From the NCBI GenBank assembly GCA_016303195.1, contig JAEDMD010000056.1:1-10343 (forward strand): a stretch of 10,343 nucleotides of DNA, written 5' to 3'. This stretch comes from Oscillospiraceae bacterium (GTDB lineage: Bacteria > Bacillota > Clostridia > Oscillospirales > Ruminococcaceae). The notes under the pieces were generated by a model. It was given only the letters and a program-made list of their open reading frames with translations, searched no databases and was not told the DNA's origin. This document shows, in pieces, positions 5,453 to 10,343 of this stretch (position 1 is its first letter; each line of letters starts with the position of its first letter). The translations under genes were made by a program, and so were the position numbers.

Positions 5453-6844
5453 ATGGGAAAAAGACTTTTACTTGCTGTTATTATTGCCGACAGCCATATC
5501 GAGTTCCAATCGGAAATTCTCAGAGGTGTCATCTCTCAGTCTTTCAGAGCAAACTGCGATACCGCCATTATCGCCCCGATGCATAACTTCTCTTTCGATT
5601 CCATTCATAAAAATGCCGAAAAACAGCTTTTTGACCTGCTTTTTTCAAGCAGGATAGACGGTATCATCTACGCAAGAAATTCCTTTACTACCGAGGCTAT
5701 AAGAGTGCATATCGACGATATCTGCAAGCAAAGCGGAAAGCCTGTCATGCTCCTTGATTCCGACGAGCATAAGAATTTCGAGACTACTTCCGTTGACGAC
5801 TGCGAGGCTTTCGAGATCATCACCGACCACCTCATCGACGTTCACGGCCATAAAAAAATATACTGTCTCACAGGCCCGAAAAATATCTTCAGCGCCGAAC
5901 AAAGACTTCAGGGCTATCTTCATTCCATGAAAAAGCATGGCATCACCGTACCGAAAAGCTGGTGGGAATACGGCGATTTCTGGCAGGCGGCGGCTTCCGA
6001 TATGGCTAAGAGGATAGTTTCGGGACAGCTTGAAATGCCCGACGCTGTTGTCTGCGGTAACGATGCTTCGGCGATACAGCTTTGCAAGTCACTCACTTCG
6101 GGAGGAATAAAAGTTCCCGAAAATGTGGCTGTCACAGGCTATGACGCTTCACCCGAAGGCCGTGAGGCTTCTCCGACTATCACGGGCTACAACCGCCCGA
6201 ATTTCCAGCTCGGTGCGGAGGCTGTGAGACGGCTTTACCGCATTATCACAGGAAAGATATGCAGAAAAGTCCACACCGAAAACGGCTCGCTCTGTCTCGG
6301 TCATAGCTGCGGATGCGAGGAACTTCCCTCCGCAAGAAAAACTTCACGCTCCGCCGCCGTCAACAGCAGATACGAGAAATACCTGCTTTACGGCGATATG
6401 CTGTTCGATATCAGCAGTACGGGCAGTATCGGCGCTTTCGCTGACCGTCTTGACAACTACACTTTCTATATGAGCCGTATGCAGAGGATACGCATTTGCC
6501 TTACCGAAAACTTTATTGATTCCACCGCTTCCTCAGCCGTGGAATTGTCCGAAAAACTCAGTTTCAGCCGAAACAGCACCATGCAGACCATCCTCGCTAA
6601 ATGTGCTTCGGGCAGAGAATATGACAAAGCCATCCGTTTTGCGTCAGATGAGATAATTCCTGATTTTCAGGAGGAAAACAGGAATTATCCAACGGCTTTT
6701 TTCATCTCTCCCCTTCACTACAATGACAATTTCTTCGGATATTCCGCTATTTCTTTCGGCAAAGCAACCGTTTCATATCCCTCGCTGTATCTGCAATGGA
6801 TAAACTACGTCAATGTATACGCTCAATCCTCAATAATACGGTGA
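5453..6844 (+). CDS. Hybrid transcription regulator, N-terminal part: LacI/XylR-type ligand-binding domain plus middle domain
   Basis: 463-aa product. Residues about 4-282 resemble a periplasmic-binding-protein fold of the LacI/XylR type (a sugar or small-molecule sensor), with typical stretches such as PDAVVCGNDASA and VAVTGYDAS. There is no N-terminal LacI helix-turn-helix, and no signal peptide, so it is cytosolic. SCGCEE at 285-290 is a linker motif I associate with PBP-GGDEF hybrid regulators. About 300-455 forms a middle, possibly GAF-like domain, and the C-terminus (YLQWINYVNVYAQ) looks like the start of a connecting helix. The frame then stops, and the GGDEF and AraC parts follow in the -1 frame. 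The ATG at 5453 is chosen over an in-frame ATG at 5432 because AAGGCGG lies 6 bases before it. Probably one half of a protein of about 745 aa. The ligand is unknown. Confidence 0.85.
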   Translation: MGKRLLLAVIIADSHIEFQSEILRGVISQSFRANCDTAIIAPMHNFSFDSIHKNAEKQLFDLLFSSRIDGIIYARNSFTTEAIRVHIDDICKQSGKPVMLLDSDEHKNFETTSVDDCEAFEIITDHLIDVHGHKKIYCLTGPKNIFSAEQRLQGYLHSMKKHGITVPKSWWEYGDFWQAAASDMAKRIVSGQLEMPDAVVCGNDASAIQLCKSLTSGGIKVPENVAVTGYDASPEGREASPTITGYNRPNFQLGAEAVRRLYRIITGKICRKVHTENGSLCLGHSCGCEELPSARKTSRSAAVNSRYEKYLLYGDMLFDISSTGSIGAFADRLDNYTFYMSRMQRIRICLTENFIDSTASSAVELSEKLSFSRNSTMQTILAKCASGREYDKAIRFASDEIIPDFQEENRNYPTAFFISPLHYNDNFFGYSAISFGKATVSYPSLYLQWINYVNVYAQSSIIR

Positions 6845-7674
6845 TATTTGCCGATAAAGCCCTGACTCATGACAGCCTGACGGGACTTCGCAACAGAAGC
6901 GGAGCTGAGGAGGCTTTCGCCGCAAAACTGGCGGTTTCTCCCGATGGTTCGGCTGTTACCGAGTGTATCGCTGTCGAGGTCATCGGACTTGACAAGGCTT
7001 ACTTCAAGGACGGCGAGGCGAACAGTGACCGAATTGCCGCTGATTTCGCCGGATTGCTGAAAAAATGCAGACTTCCCGACGAGATAACCGCTCTTTGGTC
7101 ATCGGGGATGTTCTGTATCATATCCTTCGGTGAAAACCGTGCATCCGCCGTTTACAGGGAATTGTGCCGACTTCTCGCTTCGCCCGAATATAAGGATATC
7201 CTCGGCGGAACGGAATTCACCGTCGGTTCGTATACCCAAAGGCTGACCTCGGAAAAGGAACTGGCAGGCTGTATCTATCAGGCTTCCATCGAACGGCTTT
7301 ATACTTACAGCGATTCCGAAAATACTGCCGACCCGAAATTCGAGAGCTTGTGCCGACTGAGAGGAAAAATGCGGAATAATCCCGAATTGCCGTGGAGTAT
7401 CAGCGCTATCGCTGATGAACTATATCTGAGCAAAAGCTATCTGCAAAAAATTTATAAATCATATTTCAATAAGAGCATTATCGAGGAACTTATCAGTTTC
7501 CGACTGGAAAAAGCTAAGAAACTGCTGACAGAAACGGATATGAAGATCATTGATATTGCCGAGGAATGCGGCTATTCTACGTATAATTACTTCGTCCGTC
7601 AGTTCAGAAATTCTGAGGGCGTGTCGCCTACGGAATACCGTGAATCAAAGGAGGCTGAAAATAATGAGAGCTGA
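6796..7674 (+). CDS. Hybrid transcription regulator, C-terminal part: degenerate GGDEF domain plus AraC DNA-binding domain
   Basis: 292 aa if started at the ATG at 6796, which has no Shine-Dalgarno site and overlaps the previous frame by 49 bases. The alternative start is GTG at 6841, which overlaps the previous stop as GTGA and would suit re-initiation. HDSLTGLRNR near residues 25-34 is the opening signature of a GGDEF domain, but the GG(D/E)EF loop is replaced by WSSGMF, so diguanylate cyclase activity is not expected. Residues about 190-283 are a full AraC/XylS double helix-turn-helix: ISAIADELYLSKSYLQKIY, then IIDIAEECGYSTYNYFVRQF and GVSPTEYR. This part supplies DNA binding for the ligand domain encoded just upstream. 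A frameshift splitting one gene is the simplest reading; a two-protein regulator by coupled translation remains possible. Confidence 0.82.
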   Translation: MDKLRQCIRSILNNTVIFADKALTHDSLTGLRNRSGAEEAFAAKLAVSPDGSAVTECIAVEVIGLDKAYFKDGEANSDRIAADFAGLLKKCRLPDEITALWSSGMFCIISFGENRASAVYRELCRLLASPEYKDILGGTEFTVGSYTQRLTSEKELAGCIYQASIERLYTYSDSENTADPKFESLCRLRGKMRNNPELPWSISAIADELYLSKSYLQKIYKSYFNKSIIEELISFRLEKAKKLLTETDMKIIDIAEECGYSTYNYFVRQFRNSEGVSPTEYRESKEAENNES

Positions 7675-8011
7675 GGTCATTCTGATGAAATGCCCCGAAT
7701 CCAAGAAGATCTTCGGGGTGAGAACCGAGGAGCGTAACGGCGACTGGGTAAGAACATGGGCATTCAAGGTCAACGAGCGGACTGCCGCCAACGAGGGCTT
7801 CGATAAAACTATCATCCGTGGAAATCTCTACGCCGATGACGATTACAACGGCTGTCCATACTGCAAGGCGATCAATTTCGTCCAGTGCGGAAAATGCGGA
7901 AAACTCACCTGCTGGAACAACGAGGAAAAAATGTCATGTGCATGGTGCGGACTTACGGGCAATACCTCCAGATTGCAGGACGAGATCGACGTTAAGGCAG
8001 GAGATCTGTAA
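7664..8011 (+). CDS. Small zinc-binding protein with a TerY-C-like metal-binding module
   Basis: 115-aa protein. Cysteines are arranged as CPYC (64-67), CGKC (75-78), Cys83 and CAWC (92-95), with CP at 10-11 and the tryptophan-rich WVRTWAF at 28-34. This spacing, with FVQCGKCGKLTCWN, closely resembles the TerY-C metal-binding domain that usually sits at the end of TerY-type von Willebrand A proteins linked to kinase/phosphatase signalling. Here it stands alone. The start at 7664 is favoured over longer in-frame options by AAAGGAGG 9 bases upstream. It overlaps the regulator gene by 11 bases, so it is very likely co-transcribed and coupled to it. There is no signal peptide or membrane segment. 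The family match is from memory of the motif; the function is unknown, perhaps a partner-binding adaptor. Confidence 0.8.
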   Translation: MRAEVILMKCPESKKIFGVRTEERNGDWVRTWAFKVNERTAANEGFDKTIIRGNLYADDDYNGCPYCKAINFVQCGKCGKLTCWNNEEKMSCAWCGLTGNTSRLQDEIDVKAGDL

Positions 8012-8053
8012 ATTTTTGTCGGGACGGGCTTATATTCGGCTGACTGTATTTTC

Positions 8054-8068
8054 GGAGGAAACACCTCC
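8054..8068. other. Small hairpin between convergent genes
   Basis: GGAGG, loop AAACA, CCTCC. It lies in the 73-base gap between the ends of two converging genes but has no T-tract on either side, so a terminator role is weakly supported. Confidence 0.3.
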
Positions 8069-8084
8069 CCTGACAGACATTCAC

Positions 8085-8657
8085 TTAGAACTTATTTTTC
8101 AGCCTTTCATTGAGTTCCCTGCGCTGAGATGGTGAAAGGCGGTCATAATCGGCGGACGGGATGAATTTTCCACGGCATTTCACGCAGACGTATGCCAGAG
8201 GGTTGCGTGTGAACTTGGTGGCTTTTTTGTATTTCGCTTCCGTTCCGCATCCGAGACAGCGGAAAAAGTAGGAATATTCCAGCTTTTTCGTGGGTACGTA
8301 TGTCTCGCTGAATCCCTTTTCCTCGGCGGATGTACAGCGTTTGATGTCATACTGCGGATAGGCTTTCATCACCGTTCCTGCCATTGCCAGCCATCTTCCA
8401 CGGTGACCGCTGAGGCACTTATCCGCCGCATGGAGAAGTTCATGGATGATCGTATTTTTCAGCGCAAGTTCGTCGGCGGAATCGGCGAGAAGTCGGTCGG
8501 AAATGCTTATCTCGCAGGTGTCGCCGCTTATGACTTTGCACTGTCCCCAGCGTTTTTTTGCTCTGGAATTGACGGTAAACCGCACATTTCCGCAGTTTAT
8601 GCCGATGGCTCTCAGTTGTGAGATGCACTCATCGGCTTTTTTTTTCAGGTCTTTCAT
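8085..8657 (-). CDS. SprT-like zinc metalloprotease domain protein
   Basis: 190-aa cytosolic protein of the SprT/Spartan-like family. The zinc site is HELLH at 72-76 with the catalytic Glu73, and the third ligand is probably His85 in GHRGRW. A WGQC stretch at 37-40 precedes it, typical of the family. The C-terminal part is a zinc ribbon, CLGC (134-137) and CVKC (158-161). Eukaryotic relatives cleave DNA-protein crosslinks; the role of bacterial SprT-like proteins is less defined, so that function should not be assumed. It lies 73 bases downstream of folC on the same strand, separated by two hairpins. No good Shine-Dalgarno is seen before the ATG, so the start is less certain than the family. 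Confidence 0.85.
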   Translation of the reverse strand: MKDLKKKADECISQLRAIGINCGNVRFTVNSRAKKRWGQCKVISGDTCEISISDRLLADSADELALKNTIIHELLHAADKCLSGHRGRWLAMAGTVMKAYPQYDIKRCTSAEEKGFSETYVPTKKLEYSYFFRCLGCGTEAKYKKATKFTRNPLAYVCVKCRGKFIPSADYDRLSPSQRRELNERLKNKF

Positions 8658-8695
8658 GATTTTCGCCGCTTTTTATTTGATATTGATAATTAATT

Positions 8696-8732
8696 CGTCG
8701 GGCAAGCCGACGTGCGCCTTCGGCGCTTTTTT
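8696..8732 (+). terminator. Tandem hairpins with a T-tract (plus direction)
   Basis: CGTCGG/CCGACG (8696-8712, loop GCAAG) is followed by GCGCC-TTC-GGCGC (8714-8726) and six T continuing as TTTTATTTTATT. As a terminator it fits plus-strand transcription, although both flanking genes are on the minus strand and the T-tract runs into the folC stop. On the minus strand it is a hairpin pair without a U-run and might weakly attenuate folC-to-sprT read-through. Confidence 0.5.
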
Positions 8733-9984
8733 ATTTTATTTTATTCAGGTATTCGCTTGCAAGATACAGCGAACCGCATACAACTACGATGCCGTTATTT
8801 TCCACTGCAAGGACTTTTGCTTTCTCCACGCACTCCTCCAGTGTTCCCGTTTCGGTTTCCGTCAGAAAATCGGCAGTTTCCGCAATATCTTCCTTCGGCA
8901 CTGAATTCGGTGCGAATCCGTCCACAGCAAATAGCTTCTCGCAATGCTCGGCAATTGTCCGCACACAGCTTACATGGTCTTTCGATGCGACCATTCCCAT
9001 AACTGCGTAAATCTTCCTGTTTCGGCTTGTCAGGTACATCAGCATCAGCGAAAGCATTCCCACGCCTGACGGATTATGTCCGCCGTCCACGATCACGGGC
9101 GGTTCGCCGTCGATATACTGCGTTCTCGCCTTTACCTGAGATGTGCGTATCGAGCCGATAATGGCATCATCGGGGATGTCAAATCCCTTTTTACGCAGAT
9201 AGAGACAGGCTGTCAGCGCCGTTCCTGCGTTGTAATACTGGTGTACTCCCGCCATTGCAGGCTTGACGGTGACACCGTTGTAAATGAGCGGTGAGAATAG
9301 TCCGCCGTCTGCGGCAGGGATATAGTCCGCTTTTTCCACGAACTCCGCTCCCCTTTCCTCCGCAGTTTTACGCATAATTTCCACCACGCTGTCCGGATTG
9401 TCCTCAGCTACAACAACTGCTGAACCGCCTTTGATTATGCCTGCCTTGTGTACGGCTATCTCCTCGGCAGTTTCACCGAGAATTGCCGTGTGGTCGAGGG
9501 AAATGGACGTTATCACCGAAAGAAGCGGAGGCGGTATGACATTGGTGGAGTCAAGAAGTCCGCCTATTCCCGTTTCAAGCACCACAACATCGCATTTTTC
9601 ACGCTCATACCACAGCATAGCTATCGCCATTGTTATCTCAAACTGGGAATATTCCTTATTTTCCGCCTTTTCTTTTACTGTCTCCGCAAGCTGACAAAGT
9701 GACTCATCGTCTATCTCGTCATCGTTTATGCGTATTCTGTCATTGTAGTGAAGAATGAACGGAGATGTGAATTTTCCTGTTTTATAGCCTGCTTTCTGCA
9801 ATGCGCCTGCTATGTATTCAAGTGTCGAGCCTTTTCCGTTCGTGCCTGCGATATGCACGAATTTCAGGCGCTTTTCGGGATTCCCTATCCTGTCCATAAG
9901 CCCCTGAGCCCTTGAAAGATCGGTTATTTTTCCGCCTGATTTTGTATAGGAATCAATATATTCCATACACTCATTTATATTCAT
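8731..9984 (-). CDS. folC: FolC: folylpolyglutamate synthase / dihydrofolate synthase
   Basis: Cytosolic Mur-ligase-family enzyme that adds L-glutamate to dihydropteroate and lengthens the polyglutamate tail of folates, using ATP. The protein is 417 aa, normal for the family. Seen in order: HIAGTNGKGS P-loop (44-53), KFTSPF (71-76), the NDRIRIN folate-loop segment, VLETGIGGLLDSTN, SISLDHTAILG and AVHKAGIIK (the lysine expected to be carbamylated), and VDGGHNPSG opening the C-terminal domain. The ATG at 9984 has AAGGA 10 bases upstream and a good promoter. It is the first gene of a short transcription unit that may continue into sprT-like. Whether it has both activities or only one cannot be told from the sequence. 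Confidence 0.96.
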   Translation of the reverse strand: MNINECMEYIDSYTKSGGKITDLSRAQGLMDRIGNPEKRLKFVHIAGTNGKGSTLEYIAGALQKAGYKTGKFTSPFILHYNDRIRINDDEIDDESLCQLAETVKEKAENKEYSQFEITMAIAMLWYEREKCDVVVLETGIGGLLDSTNVIPPPLLSVITSISLDHTAILGETAEEIAVHKAGIIKGGSAVVVAEDNPDSVVEIMRKTAEERGAEFVEKADYIPAADGGLFSPLIYNGVTVKPAMAGVHQYYNAGTALTACLYLRKKGFDIPDDAIIGSIRTSQVKARTQYIDGEPPVIVDGGHNPSGVGMLSLMLMYLTSRNRKIYAVMGMVASKDHVSCVRTIAEHCEKLFAVDGFAPNSVPKEDIAETADFLTETETGTLEECVEKAKVLAVENNGIVVVCGSLYLASEYLNKIK

Positions 9985-10021
9985 TATTTCACTGTCCTTA
10001 TATAAAATATCTGCATTTTCA

Positions 10022-10050
10022 AGTATATCACAAAAGCCGTAAAATTACAA
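10022..10050 (-). promoter_or_regulatory. Promoter of folC
   Basis: On the minus strand TTGTAA (10050-10045), 17-base spacer, TATACT (10027-10022), preceded by TGA so that an extended -10 (TGnTATACT) is formed. The start is expected near 10015, a leader of about 30 nt. Confidence 0.65.
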
Positions 10051-10104
10051 TATATTTGTTTTACATTCTGCATACATTGTCAGTTTAATGAATAAATCAT
10101 AATT

Positions 10105-10127
10105 GTAGGGACGGCCATTGGCCGTCC
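10105..10127 (+). repeat. REP-like unit 7
   Basis: GTAG followed directly by GGACGGCCATTGGCCGTCC, identical to unit 1 more than 5 kb away. It forms an inverted pair with unit 8. Confidence 0.85.
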
Positions 10128-10152
10128 GCCGAGGATCTGACCTGTAAACCGA

Positions 10153-10175
10153 GGACGACCAATGGTCGTCCCTAC
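10153..10175 (-). repeat. REP-like unit 8, with compensatory change
   Basis: GGACGACCAATGGTCGTCC followed by CTAC. Relative to unit 3, a G in the left arm is A and the matching C in the right arm is T, so all nine pairs are kept. With unit 7 it makes an inverted pair of about 73 bases. Confidence 0.85.
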
Positions 10176-10176
10176 A

Positions 10177-10343
10177 AAATAAACGACTATCTGGATTATT
10201 TCAATTCGGAGGCGGAGAAGCAGGGCAACAGCATTTACTTTTTTGTGGTAAGACATAGTTATTGCGAAACGACCGTAAAGCATCGCTGTGCTTGCTTTAC
10301 TGCTTTGTCAGGGGGACGCTGTCCCCCTCATTCACCCCCTGCA
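10177..10343. other. Non-coding right edge with two hairpins
   Basis: No supportable gene. GTAAAGC (10275-10281) pairs with GCTTTAC (10294-10300), and GGGGGAC (10311-10317) pairs with GTCCCCC (10321-10327) around a GCT loop. The second, flanked by pyrimidine-rich sequence, looks like part of another dispersed repeat cut off by the window edge, but only one copy is visible. Confidence 0.4.

Noticed and set aside
10104..10176. Insertion sequence or MITE with target duplication
   Set aside because: The inverted pair resembles short terminal repeats, but I see no clear target-site duplication and no transposase; a REP pair explains it better.
10080..10283. Minus-strand frame of 67 codons
   Set aside because: It contains both REP-like hairpins, shows no ribosome-binding site and resembles no family.
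10090..10343. Plus-strand open frame running off the right edge
   Set aside because: It has no ATG with a ribosome-binding site, begins inside the REP-like pair and reads through hairpins; probably chance, or at most a gene remnant.

Overview
The window looks like a chromosomal piece of a Gram-positive anaerobe of the Clostridia, most likely a Ruminococcus-type genome. This is inferred from protein style and gene content: a YmfF/YmfH-type M16 peptidase pair, Lgt and FolD in one operon, a hybrid sugar-type regulator, strong Shine-Dalgarno sites and sigma-A-like promoters. It was not tested by any search. Housekeeping genes dominate, separated by repeat-rich non-coding DNA.

Left block, 1-4621, minus strand. 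This is one tightly packed operon transcribed right to left from a clear promoter at 4593-4621: ymfF-like (non-catalytic M16 subunit), ymfH-like (catalytic M16 subunit with HxxEH), lgt (prolipoprotein diacylglyceryl transferase), folD (one-carbon folate enzyme), and possibly the first codons of another gene leaving the left edge. Junctions are overlaps of 4 and 1 bases and a gap of 4, so translation is probably coupled. The folD ribosome-binding site is made of the last codons of lgt.

Middle non-coding block, 4622-5452. It holds two things. First, 4674-4951 carries six hairpins, each touching a GTAG tetranucleotide (or CTAC on the other side), the architecture of REP elements mobilised by RAYT transposases. 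Second, 4971 to about 5295 on the minus strand looks like an independent structured RNA gene of about 325 nt, with its own promoter, a long helix, a possible pseudoknot and a rho-independent terminator. I do not recognise its class, and it is the best candidate here for something undescribed.

Regulator block, 5391-8011, plus strand. A strong promoter drives a regulator with a LacI/XylR-type sugar-binding domain, a middle domain, a degenerate GGDEF domain and a C-terminal AraC DNA-binding domain. It is broken into two frames at about 6796-6844, by a frameshift or by a coupled GTGA stop/start. The next gene overlaps it by 11 bases and encodes a small protein matching the TerY-C metal-binding module, without the rest of a TerY system.

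Right block, 8085-10343. A SprT-like zinc metalloprotease gene and folC (folylpolyglutamate/dihydrofolate synthase) lie on the minus strand; folC has its own promoter at 10022-10050. Upstream is another REP-like inverted pair (10104-10176) in which one stem carries a compensatory base change, then non-coding DNA with further hairpins up to the window edge. folD and folC both serve folate metabolism but are separate transcription units here.
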